Assembly (NCBI RefSeq): GCF_016427505.1
Contig: NZ_JAELXS010000002.1
Span: forward strand, 372,001 to 436,000
DNA from: Sphingomonas mollis
GTDB lineage: Bacteria; Pseudomonadota; Alphaproteobacteria; Sphingomonadales; Sphingomonadaceae
Direction of reading: 5' to 3'
Length of the DNA: 64,000 bases
A model generated the notes under the pieces. That model was given only the letters and a program-made list of their open reading frames with translations, did no database searches and had not been told where the DNA came from. This document shows positions 30,746 through 40,461 of this stretch, piece after piece; positions within the stretch are counted from its first letter, which is position 1, and each line of letters opens with the position of its first letter. The translations under genes and the position numbers were made by a program.

Positions 30746-31140
30746 TAGGCCCGGTCGCTCAAGCGCTGCGATAGCCACCAGATGTTGCCGGCAGGGTCAC
30801 GAACGCCGCCCTGCCGGTCGCCATAATCCATATCGGCAACGGCCATGATCGCAGTGGCGCCGGCATCCACGGCATGGACCAGCGCGCGATCGGCATCGTC
30901 GACATACAGGTAGAAGGCGGAGCGCGCCGGGGGAAACGCCGCCGATGCCTCACTCAGCATCAGCATTGATCCGCTCAGGCGTAGCTGGGCATTGGCGATG
31001 CGCCCCGCCGGATCGACGCTGCGACCGACCTCGACCGCATCGAAGGCGCGAATCAGAAACTCGATATAGGCCGGTGCGCCGGTGACGAAGACATAGGGCG
31101 TGACGGCGGCGAAGCCGGACGGGATGATCGGAGAGGTCAT
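30739..31140 (-). CDS. VOC-family (glyoxalase/PhnB-like) protein
   Basis: The 133-residue protein has the vicinal-oxygen-chelate fold: AVTPYVFVTGAPAYIEFLIRAFDAVE, then ANAQLRLSGSMLMLSEA, AFYLYVDDADRAL and RQGGVRDPAGNIWWLS. The conserved DP.GN.W ending is clear. The metal ligands are those of a PhnB-like protein and the substrate is unknown. Its ATG overlaps the acyl-CoA synthetase stop (ATGA). Confidence 0.88.
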   Translation of the reverse strand: MTSPIIPSGFAAVTPYVFVTGAPAYIEFLIRAFDAVEVGRSVDPAGRIANAQLRLSGSMLMLSEASAAFPPARSAFYLYVDDADRALVHAVDAGATAIMAVADMDYGDRQGGVRDPAGNIWWLSQRLSDRAYH

Positions 31141-32729
31141 GCCGCCGCCAGTTGATAATCGCGGAACCGCTCCCGCAGTGCGGTCTTCAGCAGCTTGCCG
31201 GTCGCGGTGTGGGGCAGGTCGTCGACGAAGACGATCTCGTCGGGGAGCCACCAGCGCGCGACATGCTTGGCCAGATGCGCGGCGATGGCGTCGGCGGTAA
31301 CGTCGCTCCCCGGTTTGCGGACGATCAGCAGCAGCGGGCGCTCGTCCCAGCGGGGATGCGGGATGCCGATCGCGGCGGCCTCGGCGACGCCGGGGCATCC
31401 GATTGCGGCGTTCTCCAGTTCGACCGAACTGATCCATTCGCCGCCGGACTTGATGACGTCCTTCACCCGGTCGGTGATCTGCATCGTACCGTCGGGATGG
31501 AGGACGGCGACGTCGCCGGTGTCGAACCAGCCCTCCGCATCGATCGCATCGGCGCCGGCGTTGAAATAGCGCTTCACCACCCACGGCCCGCGGCACAACA
31601 ACCGCCCGGCGCTGGTGCCGTCGCGTGGGCAGTCGCGCCCGTCGGGATCGACGATGCGCAGTTCGACGCCGAAGGGCACCCGGCCCTGCATCGCCACCTG
31701 ATCGACCTGCTGGTCGAAGCTCAGACTGTCCCAGTCGGGCGAGCGTGCGCCTATCGTGCCGATCGGCGAGGTTTCGGTCATGCCCCAGGCATGGTTGACG
31801 CGGATGCCCATGCCCATGATCCGCTCGACCATCGCCCGCGGCGCGGCCGAGCCGCCGATGGTGACCAGTTCCAGATCGGCCGGCACCTGCCCGCCGGCGT
31901 CCAGATGCGCGAACATCCCGAACCAGACGGTCGGCACGCCGGCGGAATGCGTCACCCGTTCGCGCGTCATCAGGTCGCACAGGATGGCGGGTTCGTTGAC
32001 GGCGGAGAACACCGTCTTCGTCCCTACCATCGGCATGGCGAACGGCAGGCCCCAGCCGACCGCATGGAACATCGGCACGATCGGCATCACGACGGAGCGG
32101 GTTTCGAGCGCGAACACCGCCGGCTGGATCTCCGCCATCGCGTGGAGGACCGAGGATCGATGGCTATACAGGACGCCGCGCGGATTGCCGGTCGTGCCGC
32201 TGGTATAGCAAAGCATGCACGGGTCGCGCTCATCGCCCTCGACCCAGTCGAACGCGCCGTCCTGCGCCTCGACGATCGCGCGAAAGCCGTCCGCGCCGTC
32301 ACCGTCCATGACGATGTAGTGCTCGATCGACGGCCATTGCGGGCGCATTCGATCGACGATCGGCTGGAAGGCGCGGTCATAGAGCAGCACGCGGTCATCG
32401 GCGTCGGCGACGATGAAAGCGAGCTGGTCGTCGAACAGCCGCGGGTTCACCGTGTGGATGATGCCACCCATCCCGATCGCGCCGTACCAGGCGGCCAGAT
32501 GATGCGCGTGGTTCATCGCCAGCGTGGCGATGCGGTCGCCGGGGCGGCACCCCATCGCGACCAGCGCCTGCGACAGGCGGCGGGCATCGGCGGCGAGGCC
32601 CGCCCAGTCGCTGCGGGTTTCACGGCCGTCGGCCCAGCGGCTGACGATCTCGCGGCGCGGATGTTCGCGCGCGGCGTGGTCGATGAGCCGCGGCACGCGC
32701 AGCTCGAAATCCTGCATGGTTCCCGTCAC
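31137..32729 (-). CDS. Acyl-CoA synthetase (AMP-dependent ligase)
   Basis: The 530-residue protein activates a carboxylic acid, probably a fatty acid, with ATP and CoA. It shows the P-loop-like [31 protein letters not shown] (A5), [15 protein letters not shown] (A7), [15 protein letters not shown] (A8) and the A10 Lys in [15 protein letters not shown]. The probable start is the GTG at 32727-32729 with GGGAG upstream; the ATG at 32717 is the alternative. The chain length of the substrate is unknown. Confidence 0.92.
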   Translation of the reverse strand: MTGTMQDFELRVPRLIDHAAREHPRREIVSRWADGRETRSDWAGLAADARRLSQALVAMGCRPGDRIATLAMNHAHHLAAWYGAIGMGGIIHTVNPRLFDDQLAFIVADADDRVLLYDRAFQPIVDRMRPQWPSIEHYIVMDGDGADGFRAIVEAQDGAFDWVEGDERDPCMLCYTSGTTGNPRGVLYSHRSSVLHAMAEIQPAVFALETRSVVMPIVPMFHAVGWGLPFAMPMVGTKTVFSAVNEPAILCDLMTRERVTHSAGVPTVWFGMFAHLDAGGQVPADLELVTIGGSAAPRAMVERIMGMGIRVNHAWGMTETSPIGTIGARSPDWDSLSFDQQVDQVAMQGRVPFGVELRIVDPDGRDCPRDGTSAGRLLCRGPWVVKRYFNAGADAIDAEGWFDTGDVAVLHPDGTMQITDRVKDVIKSGGEWISSVELENAAIGCPGVAEAAAIGIPHPRWDERPLLLIVRKPGSDVTADAIAAHLAKHVARWWLPDEIVFVDDLPHTATGKLLKTALRERFRDYQLAAA

Positions 32730-32772
32730 GATCGCTCTCCCGGACCGGAGACCCGACGATCGAGACTCCGGG

Positions 32773-35700
32773 CTAGCCGACCAGCGCCAGCCTCGTTTCA
32801 GAGGTCTTCAGCGTGGCGGCGGTGACACCGTGCAACGACTCGACGTGGCTCGCAAGCTCGGCATCGAGCAGGAAGTCGCGACCGAGCAGCACCGTCGCCT
32901 CGCCCTCCCCCGCCGTCAGTCGGACGCGCACCTCGCCGCGCGCACCGCGATGATCGGCGAGCAGATGGGCGAGCGGGGCGAACGCGGTGGCGTCGGCAAC
33001 CTCGACCTCCAGGACGAAGCGCGCCATCGAGGCGAGCGATTCGAACGGCTGGATGCGCTTGACCGACACGCGCGGCGCTTCCTCGCCGGGGCGGCGGTCG
33101 AGTTCGACGGTGATGATCCCGCAACCGCCGATGCGCGCGGCCTCTTCCAGATCGGCGGCGACGCTGTCGTCGAAACAGGTGGCGACGAACTGGCCCGACG
33201 GATCGGACAGCTGCGCCATCATGTACCGCTTGCCCCGCGCGGAGGTGCGCCAGCGCGCCTCCTCGACCAGCACCGCCATCGTCGCGCCGGCGCGGCTGCC
33301 GTCGTCAGGAATGGTCAGCTCAGACAGGCTGCCGAAGCTGCGCGCGCCGTGGATGCGGGCGAGATGCGCGTGACGATCGACCGGGTGGGCGGAGAAATAG
33401 AAGCCGAACGCCTCCTTTTCCTGCTCCATCCGCTGCGACAGCGTCCAGCGGGCCGATTGCGGCAGCTTGATCGTGTCGCCGGCGTGGCTGGCATCACCGA
33501 ACAGGCCGCCCTGCCCGCTGGTCTTCTGTTCATGCGTGCGGGCGGCGATGGCAAGCATCGTCTCGGCGACGGCGTGGATGCCGGCGCGATTGGCGTCCAT
33601 GCCGTCGAACGCCCCCGCCGCCGCCAGCGTTTCCAGCTGGCGCTTGTTGAGCAGGCGCGGATCGACGCGGGTGGCGATGTCGTCGAGCGAGGCGAACGGG
33701 CCGTTGGCCCGCTCGACGATCAGCTTCTCCATCGCGCCTTCACCGACCGATTTCAAAGCGCCAAGCGCATAGCGGACGGCGAGGCCATCGACGCCTTCCA
33801 CCTGATGCGTTTCGACATCGAAATCGGCCTGGCTGCCGTTCACGCAGGGCGGCAACATGGCGACGCCGGCGCGGCGGGCATCGTCGACGAAGATCGCCAG
33901 CTTGTCGGTCTGCGCCATGTCGTAACACATCGACGCGGCGAAGAATTCGTGCGGGTGATGCGCCTTGAGCCACGCGGTCTGATAGGCGAGCAGGGCATAG
34001 GCGGCGGCGTGCGACTTGTTGAAGCCATAGCCGGCGAACTTGTCGATCAGGTCGAACAGCGCGTTCGCCTCGGCCTTATTGATGCCGTTGACGGTCAGGC
34101 ATCCCTCGACAAAGCCGGCGCGCTGGGCGTCCATCTCCGCCTTCACCTTCTTGCCCATCGCGCGGCGCAGCAGGTCGGCGCCGCCGAGCGAGAAGCCGGC
34201 CAGCACCTGCGCGGCCTGCATCACCTGTTCCTGATAGACGAAGATGCCATAGGTTTCGGACAGGATCGGTTCGAGCAGCTTGTGCGGGTAGACGATCGGC
34301 TCGGTGCCCTGCTTGCGGCGGCCGAACGACGGGATGTTATCCATCGGGCCGGGGCGGTAGAGCGAGACGAGCGCGATGATATCGCCGAAATTGGTCGGGC
34401 GGACGGCGGACAGCGTGCGGCGCATCCCTTCGGATTCCAGCTGGAACACGCCGACCGTGTTGCCGCCCTGAAGCAGTTCATAGACCTTGGGATCGTCCCA
34501 TTCGAGCGCGTCGAGCGCGATGGTGACACCGCGCTTCGCCAGCAACTGCACCGCCTTTTGCAGCACCGACAGCGTCTTGAGACCCAGAAAGTCGAACTTC
34601 ACCAGCCCTGCGCCCTCGACATATTTCATGTCGAACTGGGTGACGGGCATGTCGGATCGCGGATCGCGGTACAGCGGCACCAGTTGCGCCAGCGGCCGAT
34701 CGCCGATCACCACGCCGGCGGCGTGGGTGGACGAATGGCGCGGCAACCCCTCCAGCTTGGTTGCCAGATCCCACAGGCGGCGGACCTGATTGTCGTTGGA
34801 ATATTCCTTGGCCAGCTCAGGCACGCCGTTCAGCGCGCGCTTCAGGTCCCACGGATCGGTCGGGTGATTGGGCACCAGCTTGGCGAGACGATCGACCTGG
34901 CCATAGCTCATCTGGAGCACGCGGCCGGTGTCCTTCAAGACGGCGCGTGCCTTCAGCTTTCCGAAGGTGATGATCTGCGCCACCTGATCGCGGCCATATT
35001 TCTCCTGCACGTAGCGGATCACCTCGCCGCGGCGGGTTTCGCAGAAATCGATGTCGAAATCGGGCATCGACACGCGTTCCGGGTTCAGGAACCGCTCGAA
35101 CAGCAGGCCCAGCGACAGCGGATCGAGATCGGTGATCGTCAGCGCCCAGGCGACGACCGAGCCGGCGCCCGAACCACGGCCCGGACCCACCGGGATATCA
35201 TGGTCCTTCGCCCATTTGATGAAATCGGCGACGATCAGGAAGTAACCGGGAAAGCCCATCTGGACGATCACGTCGACCTCGAACGTCAGCCGTTCGCGGT
35301 ACACGTCGCGCCAGCCGGGTTCGCCCTCCGGCTCGCCCTTGGCCACACGCAGTTCGGCGATGCGGTCGAGCCGCGCTTCCAGCCCGGCGCTGGCATCGTC
35401 GCGCAGCATCTGCGCCTCGCCCGCCAGATCGCCGGCCAGCGTCGGGAGAATCGGCTTGCGATAGGGCGCCATCACCGCGCAACGCTGCGCGACCACCAGC
35501 GTATTTTCGATCGCCTCCGGCAGATCGTCGAACAGCGCCTTCATCGTGTCGGCGGGCTTCAGCCACGCATCGGGGCAACTGCGTGGGCGTTCCTCGGTTT
35601 CGACATAGGTGGAGTTGGCGATGCACAGCATCGCGTCGTGCGCGTCGCCGAACGCGGATTCGGCGAAGCAGCAGGGATTGGTCGCGACCAAAGGCAGGTT

Positions 35701-36285
35701 GCGGGCATAGGCGAGGTCGATCAGGTCGGCCTCGGCCGCCTGTTCGGTCGCGTCGTTGCGGCGTGCCAGTTCGATATAGAGGCGGTCGCCGAACATCGCC
35801 TGCAACCGGTCGCAATAGGCGAAGGCGCGATCGGGCTGCCCCTCGGCGAACAGACGGGCCAGCGCCCCCTCACCACCCGCGGTCAGCGCGATCAGGCCGG
35901 TGGTGTGGCGAGCGAGCGTCGCCATCGAGACATGCGCGGCCAGTTCGATCGGGCGATCGAGATGCGCCGCCGACACCAACGCGCACAGATTGTCGTACCC
36001 GGTCATGTCCTGCGCATAGAGCGCGATCCAGTCGAGCGGGGCGGCCACGCCCTCCGGCATGTCGGGCCGGCAGACGCCCAGCATCGTGCCGATGATCGGC
36101 TGCACCCCGCCCTTCTTGGCGGCATCGGAATAGGCCATCGCCGCATACAGGCCGTTGCGGTCGGTCAGCGCGGCGGCGGGAAAGCCCTGTTTGCGTGCCT
36201 CGGCCGCGATCGCCTTGGGCTCGATCGCGCCGTCGAGCATCGTGAAGGATGAAAATATACGAAGTGGCACGAACCCTGAATGCAT
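32773..36285 (-). CDS. dnaE: DNA polymerase III alpha subunit
   Basis: This is the replicative polymerase catalytic subunit. The 1170-residue protein begins with a PHP domain (FVPLRIFSSFTMLDGAI, ALTDRN). The polymerase active-site Asp pair is in MPDFDIDF (about residue 408) and a third Asp in VKFDFLGLKTL (about 563). HhH and OB domains follow, with a C-terminal segment ending SLHGVTAATLKTSETRLALVG. The start is the ATG at 36283-36285. Length matches DnaE1. The acyl-CoA synthetase gene starts 43 bp downstream. Confidence 0.98.
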   Translation of the reverse strand: MHSGFVPLRIFSSFTMLDGAIEPKAIAAEARKQGFPAAALTDRNGLYAAMAYSDAAKKGGVQPIIGTMLGVCRPDMPEGVAAPLDWIALYAQDMTGYDNLCALVSAAHLDRPIELAAHVSMATLARHTTGLIALTAGGEGALARLFAEGQPDRAFAYCDRLQAMFGDRLYIELARRNDATEQAAEADLIDLAYARNLPLVATNPCCFAESAFGDAHDAMLCIANSTYVETEERPRSCPDAWLKPADTMKALFDDLPEAIENTLVVAQRCAVMAPYRKPILPTLAGDLAGEAQMLRDDASAGLEARLDRIAELRVAKGEPEGEPGWRDVYRERLTFEVDVIVQMGFPGYFLIVADFIKWAKDHDIPVGPGRGSGAGSVVAWALTITDLDPLSLGLLFERFLNPERVSMPDFDIDFCETRRGEVIRYVQEKYGRDQVAQIITFGKLKARAVLKDTGRVLQMSYGQVDRLAKLVPNHPTDPWDLKRALNGVPELAKEYSNDNQVRRLWDLATKLEGLPRHSSTHAAGVVIGDRPLAQLVPLYRDPRSDMPVTQFDMKYVEGAGLVKFDFLGLKTLSVLQKAVQLLAKRGVTIALDALEWDDPKVYELLQGGNTVGVFQLESEGMRRTLSAVRPTNFGDIIALVSLYRPGPMDNIPSFGRRKQGTEPIVYPHKLLEPILSETYGIFVYQEQVMQAAQVLAGFSLGGADLLRRAMGKKVKAEMDAQRAGFVEGCLTVNGINKAEANALFDLIDKFAGYGFNKSHAAAYALLAYQTAWLKAHHPHEFFAASMCYDMAQTDKLAIFVDDARRAGVAMLPPCVNGSQADFDVETHQVEGVDGLAVRYALGALKSVGEGAMEKLIVERANGPFASLDDIATRVDPRLLNKRQLETLAAAGAFDGMDANRAGIHAVAETMLAIAARTHEQKTSGQGGLFGDASHAGDTIKLPQSARWTLSQRMEQEKEAFGFYFSAHPVDRHAHLARIHGARSFGSLSELTIPDDGSRAGATMAVLVEEARWRTSARGKRYMMAQLSDPSGQFVATCFDDSVAADLEEAARIGGCGIITVELDRRPGEEAPRVSVKRIQPFESLASMARFVLEVEVADATAFAPLAHLLADHRGARGEVRVRLTAGEGEATVLLGRDFLLDAELASHVESLHGVTAATLKTSETRLALVG

Positions 36286-36376
36286 CACCGCAACCTAGTC
36301 CTCCTGGCGCGATTTCGCCAGCACCGGAACCGGTGTTGCGACAGGCCGTTTGCCGGGCGGACGACAGGAGCACGAC

Positions 36377-36973
36377 ATGACCGACACGCGACGACACGAC
36401 TTCACCGGCCCCGGCCCCGGCACTGGCACCGGTATGCCGCCCGTGGTGGGCGCAGGGTGGGGATGGATGCTGGGATATGGCGTGCTGTCGGCCCTGCTGG
36501 GGCTGGCTGCCTTCGCCTGGCCGTTCGCGGCGACGATGGCGGCGACGCTGGTGATCGGCGCGTTCTTCATCGCCGCCGGCGCGGTATCGATCGCGGCGGG
36601 TATTTTCGGGCGCGGACATGACGGGCGCGGCTATGCGATCGGATTCGGGCTCGTATCGCTCGTCATCGGCTGCATCATGGCGTTCGAGCCGGCGACGGGC
36701 GCGCTGTCGCTGACGCTGCTCGTTACGGTGTGGCTGGCGGTGCGCGGCGCGATGGAGATCGTGTGGGGCAGCCGGATGCGGCGCGGCAAGGGGATGATGA
36801 TCGCGCTGGGTATCATCAACCTGATCCTGGCGGCGTTCGTACTTGTCACCCTGCCCCTTTCGGCGCTGACGCTGCCGGGGTATATTCTGGGGATCAGTTT
36901 CCTGTTCGGCGGCATCGCCTCGATCACGTCGGCGCTGGCGCACAAGAAGGGAGAACCGGCGTTCTCCGTCTGA
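36377..36973 (+). CDS. HdeD-family (DUF308) membrane protein
   Basis: The 198-residue inner-membrane protein has about six hydrophobic segments arranged in repeats of the DUF308/HdeD type (GVLSALLGLAAFAWPFAATM, LVIGAFFIAAGAVSIAAGIF, FGLVSLVIGCIMAFEPAT and others). HdeD is linked to acid resistance in enterics; the role here is unproven. The start ATG at 36377 has CAGGAG seven bases upstream. The first 30 residues are a Gly/Pro-rich cytoplasmic lead. Confidence 0.85.
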   Translation: MTDTRRHDFTGPGPGTGTGMPPVVGAGWGWMLGYGVLSALLGLAAFAWPFAATMAATLVIGAFFIAAGAVSIAAGIFGRGHDGRGYAIGFGLVSLVIGCIMAFEPATGALSLTLLVTVWLAVRGAMEIVWGSRMRRGKGMMIALGIINLILAAFVLVTLPLSALTLPGYILGISFLFGGIASITSALAHKKGEPAFSV

Positions 36974-36983
36974 CGCCGGGCGT

Positions 36984-37460
36984 CTACAGCAATTTCTCGA
37001 TATCGACGGTCAGTTCGTCCGGTTTGGTCGTCGGGGCATAACGATGAACCGCCTTGCCCTGACGATCGACGAGGAACTTGGTGAAGTTCCACTTGATCGC
37101 CTTCGACCCCAGCAGACCGGGCGCTTCTGCCTTCAAATGGTCGAACAGCGGGTCGGCATCGGCGCCATTGACGTCGACCTTGGCCATGACCGGGAAGGTC
37201 ACGTCATAACTGGTGGTGCAGAAATTCGCGATCTCCGCCGCATCGCCGGGTTCCTGCGCGCCGAACTGGTTGCAGGGAAAGGCCAGCACGGTCAGGCCGC
37301 GATCGGCGTAGCGGCGATGCAACGCCTCCAGCCCCTCATATTGCAGGGTGAACCCGCATTTAGACGCGGTGTTGACGATCAGCAGCACCTGTCCGGCATA
37401 TGCCGCCAGCGCGACCGCACCGCCCTTCGCATCGCGCACGGTGAAGTCGGTGACGGTCAT
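36984..37460 (-). CDS. Glutathione peroxidase-family thiol peroxidase
   Basis: The 158-residue protein reduces peroxides. Its catalytic set is Cys35 (NTASKCGFT), Gln65 (FPCNQFG) and Trp124-Asn125 (KWNFTKFLVD). It uses Cys, not selenocysteine. The start ATG (37458-37460) overlaps the GNAT stop by four bases, placing it last in the lolC-lolD-GNAT-gpx string. Confidence 0.95.
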   Translation of the reverse strand: MTVTDFTVRDAKGGAVALAAYAGQVLLIVNTASKCGFTLQYEGLEALHRRYADRGLTVLAFPCNQFGAQEPGDAAEIANFCTTSYDVTFPVMAKVDVNGADADPLFDHLKAEAPGLLGSKAIKWNFTKFLVDRQGKAVHRYAPTTKPDELTVDIEKLL

Positions 37461-38053
37461 CGGTCGTACCTTCCCAGCAGATAGTCGAGATTCTGTCGCA
37501 CCGCCGGCCATTCGCGGTCGATAATCGAATAGACGATTGTATCGCGCAGGCGACCGTTCGCCATCACCTGATGCCCGCGCAGGATGCCGTCCTGCTTCGC
37601 GCCGAGTCGTTCGATCGCGGTCTGGCTGCGCTTGTTGAGCGCGTCAGTGCGGATCTGCACGCACTGGCACCCCAGCACGTCGAACGCGTGGGTCAGCAGC
37701 AGCCGCTTCGCTTCGGTATTCACGCCCGTGCGCTGGACGCGGGTGGCATAAAAGGTGCCGCCGATTTCCAGACGGCGATGCGCCTCGCTCATCCGCATGA
37801 AGCGGGTGGCGCCCGCCACCGCACCCTCCGCATCGAGGACGGTGAACAGACGCGCGCGGCCGTGATCCTGTTCGGCGAGCGCGGCGGCCATCCAACGGTC
37901 TGGCGTCTTCAGCTGCGATACGTTGGCGTAGAACAGGTCCCACAGATCGTCCGTCCGCGCCACGTCGGTCAGGGCCGCGACATCGGCGGGATCGAACGGG
38001 CGGAGCGTGACGTGGCGACCGGCCAGCGTCGGCGTCTCGCGCCACAGGCTCAC
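37457..38053 (-). CDS. GNAT-family N-acetyltransferase (RimJ/RimL-like)
   Basis: The 198-residue protein has the GNAT fold typical of RimJ-like enzymes: [19 protein letters not shown] at the start, then [42 protein letters not shown] (acetyl-CoA region) and [22 protein letters not shown] near the end. The acceptor is unknown. The start is a GTG at 38051-38053 that overlaps the lolD stop (GTGA). Confidence 0.9.
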   Translation of the reverse strand: MSLWRETPTLAGRHVTLRPFDPADVAALTDVARTDDLWDLFYANVSQLKTPDRWMAAALAEQDHGRARLFTVLDAEGAVAGATRFMRMSEAHRRLEIGGTFYATRVQRTGVNTEAKRLLLTHAFDVLGCQCVQIRTDALNKRSQTAIERLGAKQDGILRGHQVMANGRLRDTIVYSIIDREWPAVRQNLDYLLGRYDR

Positions 38054-38775
38054 GTCAGCACGCCTTCGTGCAGGCGGACGACGCGGTCCATGCGCCTGGC
38101 CAATCGTTCGTTATGAGTCGCGACCAGCGCCGCAGAGCCTTCGCCGCGGACGAGGCGGAGAAACTCGCCCAGCACCCGGTCGGCGGTATGTTCGTCGAGA
38201 TTGCCGGTCGGCTCGTCCGCCAGCACCAGCGCCGGGCGGTTGGCGAGCGCGCGGGCGACGGCGACGCGTTGCTGCTCGCCGCCCGACAGCTGGCTGGGCC
38301 GGTGCGTCAGGCGATGGCCGAGGCCGAGCGCGGTGAGGAGGTCGGCGGCCCGGTCGTCCGCCGCGGCGCGGGTGGCGCCGTGGACAAGTTGCGGCAGCAC
38401 GACGTTCTCGGTCGCGTTGAAATCGGGCAGCAGGTGATGGAACTGATAGACGAAGCCGAGCTGGTCGCGGCGGACGATCGTGCGGCCATGCGCGTCGAGC
38501 TTCGCCGCTTCCGATCCGGCGATGCGGATCGATCCCTCGAACCCGCCCTCCAGCAGGCCGACCGCCTGGAGCAGCGTCGACTTGCCCGAGCCGGATGGCC
38601 CCAGCAGCGCGACGATCTCTCCAGGACGGACGACGAGATCGACGCCCCGCAGGACGTGGATCGTCTCGCCGCCCTGCACGAAGCTGCGCGCGAGGCCGGT
38701 GGTCTGGAGGATGGCGTCGTCGGACGCGGCGAAGCCGCGCCGGCCGTCCTCGGCTGCGCCTGCGGGGTCATTCAT
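38050..38775 (-). CDS. lolD: Lipoprotein-releasing system ATP-binding protein LolD
   Basis: LolD powers release of outer-membrane lipoproteins from the inner membrane to LolA. The 241-residue ABC ATPase has Walker [25 protein letters not shown] (Q-loop region), signature LSGGEQQR, Walker [14 protein letters not shown] and the H-loop in VATHNE. It overlaps the permease gene by eight bases. The downstream GNAT and gpx genes overlap in turn, so all four are probably one operon. Confidence 0.95.
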   Translation of the reverse strand: MNDPAGAAEDGRRGFAASDDAILQTTGLARSFVQGGETIHVLRGVDLVVRPGEIVALLGPSGSGKSTLLQAVGLLEGGFEGSIRIAGSEAAKLDAHGRTIVRRDQLGFVYQFHHLLPDFNATENVVLPQLVHGATRAAADDRAADLLTALGLGHRLTHRPSQLSGGEQQRVAVARALANRPALVLADEPTGNLDEHTADRVLGEFLRLVRGEGSAALVATHNERLARRMDRVVRLHEGVLT

Positions 38776-40018
38776 AACGCAACACCTGTACCGGATCGGT
38801 GCTCGCCGCCTTCCACGCCGGGTACAGCGTGGCGAGGAAGCTGAACCCCAGCGCCATGGCGGCGATTACGACGATCTCGACCGGATCGGTCTTCGACGGC
38901 AGTTCGGTCAGATAGCGGATCGACGGGTCCCACAGGTTCTGGCCGGTGACGAGCTGGACGAAGTTCACCACCGCCTGCCGATAGAACAGGAACACGAAGC
39001 CGAGCGCGAGGCCCGCGACCGTGCCGAGCGCGCCGATCGTTGTGCCGACCACCATGAAGATACGCATCAAGCCGCCGCGGGTGGCGCCCATCGTGCGCAG
39101 GATGGCGATGTCGCGCGTCTTGGCGCGGACCAGCATGATGAGCGACGACAGGATGTTGAACACCGCGACCAGGATGATGATCGACAGCACGGTGAACATC
39201 GCCACCCGCTCGACCGCCAGCGCCTCGAACAGTTGCGCGTTCATCGTGCGCCAGTCGCTGATGACCGCCATGTTGCCGATCCGGTCGCCCAGCGGCTTCA
39301 GGATATCGCCGACGCGGTCGGCATCCACCGTCTTCACCTCGACCATGCCGGCGACATCGCCCATCAGGAGCAGCGTCTGCGCATCCTCGATCGGCATGAC
39401 GACATACGCCTTGTCGTAATCATAGATGCCGATCTCGAAGATCGCGCCGACGCGGTAGCTGACGATGCGCGGCACGGTGCCGAACGGCGATGCCTGACCC
39501 TGCGGACTGATGAGCGAGATTTCGCTGCCCACCTGCGCGCCCAGCGCCTCGGCCAGCCGGCTGCCGATCGCCACGCTGTCGCTGCCCGGCGTGATGCCGG
39601 CGAGCGAGCCCATCAGCACCTTGTCGCCCAGCGTCGCGTTCGAGCGGATGTCGCCGATCCGCATGCCGCGGACCAGCACGCCTTCGACCCGGCCGTTATA
39701 ACTGGCCATCAACGGCTGTTCGATCAACGGCACGGCCGATGTCACGCCGGGCGTGGTGCGCGCGGCCTGCACGACCTCGCGCCAGTTCGGCAGTCGACCG
39801 CCGACTCCCTGCACGACCGCATGGCCATTCAACCCGACGATCTTGTCGAACAGCTCCGCGCGGAAGCCGTTCATGACGCTCATCACGATGACGAGCGCGG
39901 CGACGCCCAGCATCACCGCGATGAGGCTGATGGATGCGACGAGGAAGATGAATCCCTCCCCCTTGCCCGGCAGCAGATAGCGGCGGGCGATCATCCGTTC
40001 GTATCGAGAGAGGATCAT
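38768..40018 (-). CDS. lolC: Lipoprotein-releasing system permease (LolC/LolE family)
   Basis: The 416-residue inner-membrane protein has one N-terminal transmembrane helix ([24 protein letters not shown]), a large periplasmic domain (residues about 50-265) and three C-terminal helices, the LolC/LolE layout. [15 protein letters not shown] after the first helix is characteristic. Many alphaproteobacteria use a single permease type, so LolC versus LolE cannot be separated. It is the first gene of the lol operon. Confidence 0.93.
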   Translation of the reverse strand: MILSRYERMIARRYLLPGKGEGFIFLVASISLIAVMLGVAALVIVMSVMNGFRAELFDKIVGLNGHAVVQGVGGRLPNWREVVQAARTTPGVTSAVPLIEQPLMASYNGRVEGVLVRGMRIGDIRSNATLGDKVLMGSLAGITPGSDSVAIGSRLAEALGAQVGSEISLISPQGQASPFGTVPRIVSYRVGAIFEIGIYDYDKAYVVMPIEDAQTLLLMGDVAGMVEVKTVDADRVGDILKPLGDRIGNMAVISDWRTMNAQLFEALAVERVAMFTVLSIIILVAVFNILSSLIMLVRAKTRDIAILRTMGATRGGLMRIFMVVGTTIGALGTVAGLALGFVFLFYRQAVVNFVQLVTGQNLWDPSIRYLTELPSKTDPVEIVVIAAMALGFSFLATLYPAWKAASTDPVQVLRYE

Positions 40019-40461
40019 GTCGCCTCAGGCTCTACGTAACGGCGCGGACGGACGCAACATGATCCCGCTGTTGCAGGGAATCCACAGCCGCCCGCCAATC
40101 GTGTCGCCGGAGCCGCAAGGACAGTGACAAGTCGCCAGACACGATCTAGCAACAACCTCGCTGAAACACAGGCAAAGGCCTTGGTTCGGGGATGCTCTTC
40201 CGCCCGCCCTATAAGAGGCTGGAGCGAGAGCGGGAAATCGGGGGCTGACGAGCGATCGTCACGCAGGCGCCCGGGCTGGCAACGGCCCGGGCGTTTGCCG
40301 TTCCGGCGATGAGCCAACAACTTGACGCCGCCGACGATCACTCCATGACATCTGTCACCCGGTCGATGCCGGCGGAAAGTCGGGAGCTTCCAGACTGCGA
40401 CTCCCCGTCGGCACCCCGACTTTCTGCCATCGCCAGACTTAACGCCGGATGACCATCGGCA
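40019..40461. other. Gap between lolC and the TonB receptor gene
   Basis: I see no protein gene in these 443 bases. A strong hairpin CGCCCGGG/CCCGGGCG (40268-40275 and 40286-40293) followed by three T could end a rightward transcript. An inverted repeat GAAAGTCGGG/CCCGACTTTC (about 40375-40384 and 40418-40427) lies just past the receptor stop and may serve as its transcript end. A rightward non-coding transcript ending at 40293 is possible but unproven. Confidence 0.4.

Noticed and set aside
32524..36252. Very long open frame (about 1240 codons) antisense to dnaE
   Set aside because: Its composition is His/Arg/Asp/Gln-rich as expected from the antisense of a GC-rich gene, it has no recognisable domain, and dnaE on the other strand is unambiguous.
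40019..40461. tRNA gene in the lolC-TonB receptor gap
   Set aside because: No cloverleaf or T-loop consensus could be assembled around the hairpins.
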